Positions 1 to 5,303 of a DNA stretch of 5,420 bases are shown in pieces. The notes under the pieces are model-generated. The model was given only the letters and a program-made list of their open reading frames with translations. It had not been told where the DNA came from and did no database searches. Source of the stretch: Oxalobacteraceae bacterium (GTDB taxonomy: Bacteria > Pseudomonadota > Gammaproteobacteria > Burkholderiales > Burkholderiaceae_D); the NCBI GenBank assembly GCA_003132085.1, contig PKWO01000157.1, forward strand, positions 2,103 to 7,522, given 5' to 3'. A program made the position numbers and the translations under genes. The number at the start of each line of letters is the position of its first letter. Position 1 is the stretch's first letter.

Positions 1-403
1 CGAAGATTTCCTTGCCGGCAGCCAGCAACTTTGGGTCTCCGGCGGGAATATCGTGCAAGCGAGGCGTTTGCTTCGAATAATACTCGGCCAGTCCGGCGAT
101 CTGGTCGTCGGTCAGCTTGCGGCTGATACCCCACATGTATTCGACGCCTTGCGGGTCGGAGCGCTGATGGTTCCTGAAATTATCCAGTTGGGCGACCAGG
201 TAGGCCGCCTGTTGCCCGGCGAGCCGTGGGAATTTAGGTGAAACGGAATTTCCGTCTTTCCCATGGCAGTTCGCGCAAACTTGAACGGCGGTCACAGCAG
301 GTGAAATGCTTGGATTACTAAGATCCCGCGAACGCTCGACGTTCGCACATCCTGAAGCCACGGTGCCAAGGACCACCGCCAATGCGATCTGCATTGCTCT
401 CAT
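1..403 (-). CDS. Cytochrome c4-like periplasmic electron carrier (N-terminal half, 3' end off window)
   Basis: A reading frame open from an ATG at 403 to the window edge encodes 134 residues without a stop. GGAG lies six bases before the ATG, so the start is well supported. A short hydrophobic leader (residues 4-18) ends at VASGC, which could be a lipobox (Cys19) or an ordinary signal peptide end. One heme motif, CANCH, is at residues 43-47, followed by the c4-type GKDGNSVSPKFPRLAGQQ stretch. EYMWGIS carries Met90 as the probable sixth heme ligand. The frame exits at AAGKEIF, a segment that in cytochrome c4 opens the second heme domain, so the whole protein is probably diheme; that half is not visible. 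It lies 77 bp downstream of the Cyc2-like gene on the same strand, with no terminator seen between, so the two are probably co-transcribed. In Acidithiobacillus the c4-type Cyc1 follows Cyc2 in the same way. Family assignment is fairly sure; its partner is inferred. Confidence 0.85.
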   Translation of the reverse strand, partial: MRAMQIALAVVLGTVASGCANVERSRDLSNPSISPAVTAVQVCANCHGKDGNSVSPKFPRLAGQQAAYLVAQLDNFRNHQRSDPQGVEYMWGISRKLTDDQIAGLAEYYSKQTPRLHDIPAGDPKLLAAGKEIF

Positions 404-431
404 TTTGATCTCCAAAGCTCTTGTTATTCGA

Positions 432-455
432 CTTGAACAGACGCGGCTTGAACAG
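432..455. repeat. 9-bp direct repeat between the two cytochrome genes
   Basis: CTTGAACAG occurs at 432-440 and again at 447-455, 15 bp apart start to start, within the 77-bp gap between the cytochrome genes. It may be chance, a remnant of a small duplication, or part of an mRNA structure that sets the level of the downstream gene. No function can be assigned. Confidence 0.4.
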
Positions 456-480
456 GCTTCATTTTCATTCGGGCGACTCA

Positions 481-1935
481 TCAGTATGCTCCCCATGCAT
501 AGAGGAAGAAGGTATTGTTGTCGCCGGCATTTCTGCCATTGCCATCATAATTATTCGACGAGCCGTTGTACTGGGTAAATTTGTAATACTGCGCACCGAC
601 GCGAATATTTTGCACCGGGGTCCAGAAAACCTCTGGAATCCATACCCGGGTGTTGGGTGTATCGTTGGCGTTACCAAAGGCGACCGGGTTGCCGGAACCG
701 TCGGGACTGGTGGTATAGGCGAGTGCGTCGGCACTTCCTTTGACAGAGGCATAACCCAGGCTGGCTCCATACTTCGCCCGATACACATAGGTTGCTTTCA
801 AGCGTAAATGATCCAGCGTATTCGAAGAGTTGGCAAAATTTCCTGTGTAATTGGGATTCGCCGCATTCCACAGTTCATCGCTATAACGCTGATTTTCCCT
901 GGTGTAACTGAACTGTGCCGAGAACGTATGCGGATCAAGGATGTACTGATACTGGGCGTCGACGCCGATATCGCGATAACGCGTGGTCGGACCGGTGGTA
1001 TCGGGCGAATTGAAATAAATCTCGGCGTTCATTCCGTAGAGGCCGATCATGGCGCTGTTGGCGCCCCAATCATGATTCAGCGCTAGCCGCCAGTAAGGGT
1101 TGAACTGCCCTTTTAACTTCGTCATGTCGGCGTTGCTAATTCCCTGGCTCAGGAAAGAGAATGCCCGATTGGCGGTTTGATATGTGCCGAATTCGGCATA
1201 GACGGTGTCATTCCAATACATATAGACATTCATCCCCGCCGCAACCGGTCCCAACTGCTGGAGAATGGGGGATGCAGCAACATTGACGAAGGGGCCGCCG
1301 TTGCCGGCAGGGTTACTCACCGGCACATAACCCGGGACTGACCCGAACGCACTATTAAAGGTGTTCCACACATCGGTCACGCCGGGATTGTTATTCAGGC
1401 TGGCGCCGACGATAAGATCCTTGTTCTCGCCGATGAAGCGGTCAGCGTAGCGCAAATCGAATTGGTCAGAGCCGCTGTGTCCGGCCCAGTGACCATCCGG
1501 ATCTTGCTGGGCATAGGCGTTATACGTCCACTGCCCGAATAGACCGATGTTGTCGGTGATTTTCCCGCCCGCGAAAACACTCGCCGTGGTGAAATGCATC
1601 ACCCCATTCTGTGGGAAATCGGCCTCGGGGTCGCCGCTTCCCGGGGTTTTACTGTTGACGCTGGTCGCCGATACCGTTCCCATCACCGCCAGCGGCACCT
1701 CGGCACGGCTGCCCATCGTATAGCCGGTCAGCTTAAACTTCCTGCCGTAGGGCGTCAGTTCCGGAAACTGTCCACCGGCATGGCAGGCGACGCAATTCTG
1801 CCCTGTTTGACGGGCAAACAGCGGAATCGCCTGAGCATCCATCGGAAGTACCGCCGCCATAATTCCCAGCAGACCAGTGGCCAACGCCGTTATGCGCAGC
1901 CACTTTCGTTCAGTTAGTTTTACAATAGTAAGCAT
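481..1935 (-). CDS. Cyc2-like fused monoheme cytochrome c - outer-membrane porin
   Basis: The protein has 484 residues when started at the ATG at 1935, which has GAGAGG seven bases upstream. A TTG six codons earlier (1953) is possible but its start would overlap this site. Residues 1-36 form a Sec signal peptide ending in AQA. The mature protein opens with IPLFARQTGQNCVACH, giving heme ligands Cys48, Cys51 and His52; no other cysteines are seen, so it is monoheme. FPELTPYGRKFKLTGYT follows. This order (FARQTG, CxxCH, LTP.GR.FKL.GYT) resembles Cyc2-type cytochrome-porins. The remaining roughly 400 residues are rich in Tyr, Asn, Gly and Trp with alternating hydrophobic residues, and end in FFLYAWGAY with a terminal aromatic, as expected of a beta-barrel. 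Length fits the family. In characterised Cyc2 proteins the heme sits in the barrel and takes electrons from extracellular Fe(II). That substrate is inferred here, because related barrel cytochromes also occur in organisms not known to oxidise iron. Expression is probably FNR-controlled. Confidence 0.8.
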   Translation of the reverse strand: MLTIVKLTERKWLRITALATGLLGIMAAVLPMDAQAIPLFARQTGQNCVACHAGGQFPELTPYGRKFKLTGYTMGSRAEVPLAVMGTVSATSVNSKTPGSGDPEADFPQNGVMHFTTASVFAGGKITDNIGLFGQWTYNAYAQQDPDGHWAGHSGSDQFDLRYADRFIGENKDLIVGASLNNNPGVTDVWNTFNSAFGSVPGYVPVSNPAGNGGPFVNVAASPILQQLGPVAAGMNVYMYWNDTVYAEFGTYQTANRAFSFLSQGISNADMTKLKGQFNPYWRLALNHDWGANSAMIGLYGMNAEIYFNSPDTTGPTTRYRDIGVDAQYQYILDPHTFSAQFSYTRENQRYSDELWNAANPNYTGNFANSSNTLDHLRLKATYVYRAKYGASLGYASVKGSADALAYTTSPDGSGNPVAFGNANDTPNTRVWIPEVFWTPVQNIRVGAQYYKFTQYNGSSNNYDGNGRNAGDNNTFFLYAWGAY

Positions 1936-2164
1936 GTTTTCGCCTCTCAACAAATGACTCCGACGACATTCGTCATCCGGTTGTCATTCATGATATAAAT
2001 AATCTAAAGTGTATTGGTCGTAAAATTTTTTCTAAAATGCTGCGTGCTTTTGAAAACACTCTGCATGACTTCCTTCTCAAGATTTTTAAAATTATTGGTG
2101 AAAGGTTTCGACTAAGACTGGAAGGCGCCGGCGATTGACTGTATTGCATCTTCGATCGCATGCT
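1936..2164 (-). other. Long AT-rich 5' leader of the Cyc2-like gene
   Basis: If transcription starts near 2164 as the promoter elements predict, the mRNA carries about 229 untranslated bases before the ATG at 1935. The stretch is more AT-rich than the flanking genes (for example AAAAATTTTA near 2030 on the plus strand). It contains a short reading frame with its own ribosome binding site (2004-2066). I recognise no known riboswitch. A second, closer promoter cannot be excluded, but I found no convincing -35/-10 pair. Confidence 0.4.
2004..2066 (-). CDS. Possible 20-codon leader ORF
   Basis: An ATG at 2066 is preceded by GAAGGAAGTC, a good Shine-Dalgarno sequence, and runs 20 codons (MQSVFKSTQHFRKNFTTNTL) to a TAG. 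It lies inside the predicted leader, 68 bp before the Cyc2-like start. The peptide has no recognisable domain and no run of a single amino acid that would suggest classical attenuation. It could be a regulatory leader peptide, a small protein, or chance. Support is only the ribosome binding site and position. Confidence 0.25.
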   Translation of the reverse strand: MQSVFKSTQHFRKNFTTNTL

Positions 2165-2170
2165 AGCATT

Positions 2171-2176
2171 GTTATA
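2171..2176 (-). promoter_or_regulatory. Predicted -10 element of the Cyc2-like operon
   Basis: On the minus strand the hexamer is TATAAC (5 of 6 to TATAAT). Placing it at -12 to -7 puts +1 at about 2164 and the FNR box centre at exactly -41.5. No separate -35 hexamer is needed in that arrangement, since the activator overlaps it. Confidence 0.55.
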
Positions 2177-2198
2177 CCGATGCGGTCATTAAGCAATC

Positions 2199-2212
2199 TT
2201 GATGTAAATCAA
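2199..2212. promoter_or_regulatory. Perfect FNR/ANR box (TTGATGTAAATCAA)
   Basis: TTGAT at 2199-2203, four spacer bases, and ATCAA at 2208-2212 match the FNR consensus TTGAT-N4-ATCAA with no mismatch. The site lies in the gap between the SulP gene and the Cyc2-like gene, both read leftwards, so it can serve only the Cyc2-like operon as a promoter site. With the TATAAC element it has class II activation spacing. A canonical FNR protein is encoded at 4477-5241, and its recognition helix matches this half-site. Activation at low oxygen is inferred. Confidence 0.8.
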
Positions 2213-2262
2213 ATTTGCTTGAAGTGGGGCAAGCGGTGGGCAGTCGACCGGCATGCGCCGTT

Positions 2263-3921
2263 TTAGCGAACTTCTTTACGAGCTTGGGCTCTTTGGACAA
2301 CATCATCGACGCTTAAGCCACAGATGGACGAAGCCGGCAGCCCCGGAATGTCTGCGCGCTTTAGCCCCTCCTGCGCAGGTTCTTTCAGGCGCGAGAACAG
2401 AACTTGCTTGTGTTGGCCGCTCATCGCTTGGTAAAAATCGCGTAAGGCTTCCAGGCTCGAACTGTCAAGATCGGGCGATTCCTCGAGACTGAGAATGACC
2501 GTATGAATCGACTTTCCCGCCTCGCCGACACGATTTCGGGCCTGATTCAATATTCGTTCGACGTTGGCGAAAAACAACGGCTCGTCCGGACGCAAAATCA
2601 GAATTCCGGAAACCGACTGCGCTTCCGAATGTAGTGCGATGCTCACGAAATCGTGCCCCTGCCCGAGCCTCCCCAGCACCGATATCGTCGACTCCGAAAA
2701 CCGGCGCAGCATCATGATCATGCTCACGCCGATGGCGGCCAGCAAACCGTCCAACACCCCTAACACCAGAACGCCGAGTACCGATGCAATAACCACCAAT
2801 CGGTCTCGTCGCCACCGGAAATATCGGCGAAACATGGCCGGATTCAGTGTGCGGCTTACCGCGTGGATGACAATTGCCGCCAGCACCGGGTCGGGAGTAA
2901 GGGCGACAGCCGGTAGCATCGTGCACACGATGACCAGAATCGTTATTGCCGCGACCACACCCGCAAATCGCGACACGGCGCCTGCTGCTTCGTTGGCGGA
3001 TGTCACCGAATAGCCGGCGCCGACCGGCATTCCATGAAACAGGCCCGATACGAGATTCGCGGCACCCAGCGCCGCCAAATCCCTGTTCGGTGAAATCGTA
3101 TCGCCATGTTTCATCGCGAAGGAGCGAATCGAACCATAGCTCTCCGCATAGAGGATCATGACCACCGCAAGGGCCAGTTCCGCTATACGCAGCCATTCAA
3201 TTCGAGACAGTGCGGGTAGCGCCGGCATGGCGAATTGGAGAGAAATTGGGCCGACCAGCGTTACGCCATATTGCGGCAAATCAAGCCATTTACTGACGAC
3301 AATACCCAACGCGGCAACAATAATTGCACCCGGAATACGTTTAATGCGGGACAACAGAAACAACAACCCTAGCGACACTGCGCACACCGCGAATCCTACC
3401 GGATTCCATCTCGATACCTGACCGAATAATTCAAGTGTGAACCTCAAGAGATCGCCCGATGCCGGATACACGCCCACTACCTTGGGCAGTTGCTTGAGAA
3501 TGATGACGATTGCCAAGCCAAACGTAAATCCTCGCAATACCGGTTTGGCGATGAAATCCGTAATGCTTCCCAGCCGGGCCAAACTGGCCAGTAGAAAAAA
3601 CAGGCCGGCGAAGATCACCAAGGCGATTCCCAGCATCAGTCTGAGTTCGGCGTTCCCATTTGCCATCGATGCCGTCGCCGCGGCAAGCACGGCAGCCGAC
3701 GATGAGGTTGCCGACACGATAGCAAAGCGGCTGGAACCCAACAGTGCGTAACAAGCCAAGCCGGCGAATAGCGCGATGACCGCCATCTGCGGAGGCACAT
3801 TGCCGATGCCCGCATAGGCTACCGCCTCGGGAAGCAGCAACCCGGCAATCGACAGGCCGGCAACGATGTCACCGGTTCGCGGCCGCTTGGCGAGACCGGG
3901 GGAAAGGACTGGCTCCGTCAT
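2263..3921 (-). CDS. SulP-family anion permease with C-terminal STAS domain
   Basis: The protein has 552 residues from the ATG at 3921. It is an inner-membrane transporter of the SulP/SLC26 family, which moves sulfate, bicarbonate or other anions. The first membrane segments (about 17-85) carry IVAGLSIAGLLLPEAVAYAGI and GSSRFAIVSATSSS, family-typical near the substrate site. NRDLAALGAANLVSGLFHG and SVTSANEAAGA form the second conserved block. Hydrophobic helices continue to about residue 405. A STAS domain occupies about 435-540, with ILSLEESPDLDSSSLEAL around its conserved DSS loop (about 486). Overall length is normal. An in-frame TTG at 3963 with GGGGA upstream would add 14 residues (MEKKRAKRPWIAIE), but that stretch overlaps the upstream small ORF in another frame. 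ATG 3921 sits one base after that ORF's TGA (TGAAATG), suggesting coupled re-initiation. Substrate is unknown; bicarbonate uptake would suit an autotroph. No terminator is evident downstream. Confidence 0.9.
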   Translation of the reverse strand: MTEPVLSPGLAKRPRTGDIVAGLSIAGLLLPEAVAYAGIGNVPPQMAVIALFAGLACYALLGSSRFAIVSATSSSAAVLAAATASMANGNAELRLMLGIALVIFAGLFFLLASLARLGSITDFIAKPVLRGFTFGLAIVIILKQLPKVVGVYPASGDLLRFTLELFGQVSRWNPVGFAVCAVSLGLLFLLSRIKRIPGAIIVAALGIVVSKWLDLPQYGVTLVGPISLQFAMPALPALSRIEWLRIAELALAVVMILYAESYGSIRSFAMKHGDTISPNRDLAALGAANLVSGLFHGMPVGAGYSVTSANEAAGAVSRFAGVVAAITILVIVCTMLPAVALTPDPVLAAIVIHAVSRTLNPAMFRRYFRWRRDRLVVIASVLGVLVLGVLDGLLAAIGVSMIMMLRRFSESTISVLGRLGQGHDFVSIALHSEAQSVSGILILRPDEPLFFANVERILNQARNRVGEAGKSIHTVILSLEESPDLDSSSLEALRDFYQAMSGQHKQVLFSRLKEPAQEGLKRADIPGLPASSICGLSVDDVVQRAQARKEVR

Positions 3922-3922
3922 T

Positions 3923-4075
3923 TCAATGGCTATCCAGGGTCGCTTTGCGCGCTTTTTTTCCAAGATTTCCCCATTCTGTGCGCTTGCGCGCGACTTCGGC
4001 TTTTCCGACAGTCAAGTGAGTCGGATGCAGTTTCTCCAGTTTGCCGTGAATAAGTTGAGGGTGCGCGCGCAACAT
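3923..4075 (-). pseudogene. Truncated ParB-like (ParBc_2-type) N-terminal fragment, 50 codons, coupled to the SulP gene
   Basis: An ATG at 4075 follows AAGGAGAG at ideal spacing and opens a 50-codon frame ending in TGA at 3925-3923. The peptide contains KLEKLHPTHLTVGKAEV, then ARKRTEWGNLGKKARK and LDSH. From memory this matches the start of the ParBc_2 family (putative ParB-like nucleases), in which LRPTQLTVG..EV..KR.EW is followed by a WFP.V.GPG stretch and a DHHHL motif. Here the frame stops where those should begin. Neither of the other minus-strand frames continues the family, so a deletion is more likely than a frameshift. Start and ribosome binding site look intact, so the fragment may still be translated and deliver ribosomes to the SulP ATG one base beyond. 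Alternatives are a genuine small basic protein or a leader peptide. The reading frame is certain; the family call is by recognition only. Confidence 0.6.
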
Positions 4076-4140
4076 GCTGTTCTCTCCTTGAATTTTCGTG
4101 GCGCCGATGATGCTTTTCTTACAAGCGTTCGACGTCGGAA

Positions 4141-4162
4141 TTCGGACTGTTTATCGTCCGAA
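4141..4162. repeat. Inverted repeat TTCGGAC-N8-GTCCGAA
   Basis: The 7-bp arms at 4141-4147 and 4156-4162 are perfectly complementary around TGTTTATC. There is no T-run on either side, so a simple intrinsic terminator is unlikely. It lies 66 bp upstream of the ParB-like ATG and could be an operator or an mRNA leader hairpin. Confidence 0.45.
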
Positions 4163-4273
4163 ACAACCATTATCGATGATATAGTGTCGGCATATTTCAA
4201 TGGTCGGTCGCCACGCCTCTTCCGAAGATGCCGGTATCGGTTTTTCTATGCTTTTAAGCTGGGGTACAGCCCG

Positions 4274-4343
4274 GCAAGGTGTTGCTATCCGTAAAGATCA
4301 TTGCTGCCGTCAAAGCGCTGAAGTGTCTAAAGCAACACCTTGC
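4274..4343. repeat. 13-bp perfect inverted repeat pair
   Basis: GCAAGGTGTTGCT at 4274-4286 is the exact reverse complement of AGCAACACCTTGC at 4331-4343, with 44 bp between. The right arm is also the first copy of the tandem decamer. The left arm pairs equally well (about 12 bp) with the second and third copies, so alternative hairpins are possible. It lies upstream of the predicted fnr start site, so it would act at the DNA level on fnr. Confidence 0.7.
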
Positions 4344-4361
4344 AACACCTTGCAACACCTT
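4332..4361. repeat. Three tandem copies of a 10-bp unit (GCAACACCTT)
   Basis: Exact copies lie at 4332-4341, 4342-4351 and 4352-4361, followed by GC. Each junction makes GCAA-CACC-TTGC, a 4-bp dyad, so neighbouring dyads share two bases. The period is about one helical turn, placing all copies on the same DNA face. An inverted copy is at 4276-4285. It may be an activator or repressor array upstream of the fnr promoter, or slippage. Confidence 0.75.
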
Positions 4362-4374
4362 GCGCTTGAGCGCA
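4361..4374. repeat. Small dyad TGCGC-TTGA-GCGCA
   Basis: A perfect 5-bp inverted repeat with a 4-base loop directly abuts the third decamer copy and ends 13 bp before the predicted -35 element of fnr. No T-run follows. It may be part of the same regulatory array. Confidence 0.4.
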
Positions 4375-4387
4375 TTGCCCGACTCAT

Positions 4388-4416
4388 TTTGCATTTGTGC
4401 ACGCCTGAAATATAAT
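4388..4416 (+). promoter_or_regulatory. fnr: Predicted sigma70 promoter of fnr
   Basis: TTTGCA (4 of 6 to TTGACA) at 4388-4393 and a perfect TATAAT at 4411-4416 are 17 bp apart. Transcription would start near 4423, leaving a leader of about 54 bases. AATGTACATT at 4414-4423 is a 10-bp palindrome overlapping the -10 and the start point. No FNR box is visible here, so autoregulation by the usual site is not supported. Confidence 0.65.
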
Positions 4417-4464
4417 GTACATTGGCCATATCGCATCGCAGCATTACAAATAAGAGTTGCATTT

Positions 4465-4470
4465 AGGAAA
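4465..4470 (+). promoter_or_regulatory. fnr: Ribosome binding site that fixes the TTG start of fnr
   Basis: AGGAAA lies six bases before TTG 4477. The next in-frame ATG (codon 17) lacks a Shine-Dalgarno sequence and would leave only five residues before the first cluster cysteine. Confidence 0.65.
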
Positions 4471-4476
4471 TAAAAA

Positions 4477-5241
4477 TTGAATCCGCCACTTCCTTATGCC
4501 GAATCGCCTTCCTTGAATGTGCGCATGTTAAAGGCCAGTTGCGCCGGTTGCAGCATGCACCAGCTATGCCTGCCGATGGGATTAAACGACACCGACATCA
4601 ACCGGCTTGACCAGATCATCGGACGGCGTCGGCGCATATCGCGAGACGAAAGTCTGTACCGAATGGAAGATCCTTTCAGGAATCTATATGCAATCCGGTT
4701 TGGACACTTCAAAACGTATCAGATAAATCCAAGCGGCGAGCAGCAGATCACCGGGTTCCAGATGGCGGGCGAATTGCTTGGCATGGACGCAATCAGCGCC
4801 GACCGACACCATTGCGAAGCCGTCGCACTGGAAGATAGTGAAGTGTGCGAGATCCCCTTTCCGCGACTAGAAGAATTGTTCGGTCAAATTCCGATGCTTT
4901 TGCATCATTTTCACCGAATCATGAGCCAGGAAATCACGCGCGAACAGAATGTGATGCTGTTGCTGGGGAACATGCGTGCCGAGCAGCGATTTGCAGTGTT
5001 TTTAATCAATATGTCGTCGCGTTACTCGACACGCGGCTACTCTTCCACCAGTTTCCAGTTGCGCATGTCGCGCGAGGACATCGGCAATTATCTGGGGCTG
5101 ACCATCGAGAGTATTAGCCGGCTATTGTCCCGGTTCAAAAAGCAAGGTTGGCTGGAGGTCGACAAACGCGAAGTCATTATTCTTGATCCGCTCATGTTAA
5201 AAGCACTGGCGGCCGGGACGGAGAACTGCAATCCGATGTAG
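4477..5241 (+). CDS. fnr: FNR-type oxygen-sensing transcription regulator (CRP/FNR superfamily)
   Basis: The protein has 254 residues from a TTG start with AGGAAA six bases upstream, close to the usual FNR length. The N-terminus carries SCAGCSMHQLC, with Cys22, Cys25 and Cys31 spaced as E. coli C20, C23 and C29. The fourth ligand, Cys124 in SEVCEIPF, corresponds to C122. The four together bind an oxygen-labile [4Fe-4S] cluster. A cyclic-nucleotide-like beta-roll (about 45-135) is followed by the long dimer helix (about 138-175). The winged helix has MSREDIGNYLGLTIESISRL; Glu211, Ser214 and Arg215 correspond to the E. coli residues E209, S212 and R213 that read the TTGAT half-site. It is cytoplasmic and active as a dimer without oxygen. 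The perfect FNR box at 2199-2212 is its obvious local target. The weak TTG start may keep expression modest. Betaproteobacterial names such as anr or btr may also be used. Confidence 0.95.
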   Translation: MNPPLPYAESPSLNVRMLKASCAGCSMHQLCLPMGLNDTDINRLDQIIGRRRRISRDESLYRMEDPFRNLYAIRFGHFKTYQINPSGEQQITGFQMAGELLGMDAISADRHHCEAVALEDSEVCEIPFPRLEELFGQIPMLLHHFHRIMSQEITREQNVMLLLGNMRAEQRFAVFLINMSSRYSTRGYSSTSFQLRMSREDIGNYLGLTIESISRLLSRFKKQGWLEVDKREVIILDPLMLKALAAGTENCNPM

Positions 5242-5303
5242 GGGAGCGGTAAATAAATGTCGCAATCCGGTGTGGCGGCTAAGGCCATTTCCGGCAACAG
5301 ACT

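Larger units (their letters stand above)
4076..4476. other. Divergent intergenic region, no credible gene
   Basis: These 401 bp separate the leftward ParB-like/SulP unit from the rightward fnr gene. Short open frames here lack ribosome binding sites and recognisable domains. The region holds a 7-bp inverted repeat (4141-4162), an inverted plus tandem repeat cluster (4274-4361), a small dyad (4361-4374) and the fnr promoter (4388-4416). A leftward promoter must lie here, but I found no convincing one: TTGAAA at 4200-4195 and GATAAT downstream on the minus strand are about 20 bp apart, which is too wide. Confidence 0.6.

Noticed and set aside
465..788. 107-residue minus-strand frame inside the Cyc2-like gene
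   Set aside because: It overlaps the barrel-coding frame, is proline-rich without any domain, and has no reason to be a gene.
2249..2264. Hairpin CGGC-ATGC-GCCG followed by TTTT as a SulP terminator
   Set aside because: The T-run follows on the plus strand, while the SulP gene is read on the minus strand; the stem is only four base pairs.
2564..3013. 149-residue plus-strand frame antisense to SulP
   Set aside because: Low-complexity Thr/Ser/Ala/Arg composition typical of antisense to a membrane protein gene; no domain recognised.
2465..3196. 243-residue minus-strand frame inside the SulP gene
   Set aside because: It is an arginine- and glycine-rich shadow of the SulP frame on the same strand; the SulP frame carries all family motifs.
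4012..4200. 62-residue minus-strand frame upstream of SulP
   Set aside because: It overlaps the ParB-like fragment in another frame, has only a weak possible ribosome binding site and shows no recognisable family.
3866..4294. 142-residue plus-strand frame covering the SulP start and intergenic region
   Set aside because: It is antisense to the SulP and ParB-like starts and crosses regulatory sequence; no domain or ribosome binding site was recognised.
4332..4361. CRISPR array or transposon end
   Set aside because: The repeat unit is only 10 bp with no spacers, and no transposase or target duplication is present.
4279..4473. 64-residue plus-strand frame across the decamer repeats
   Set aside because: It reads through the repeats and the fnr promoter, starts without a ribosome binding site, and has no domain.
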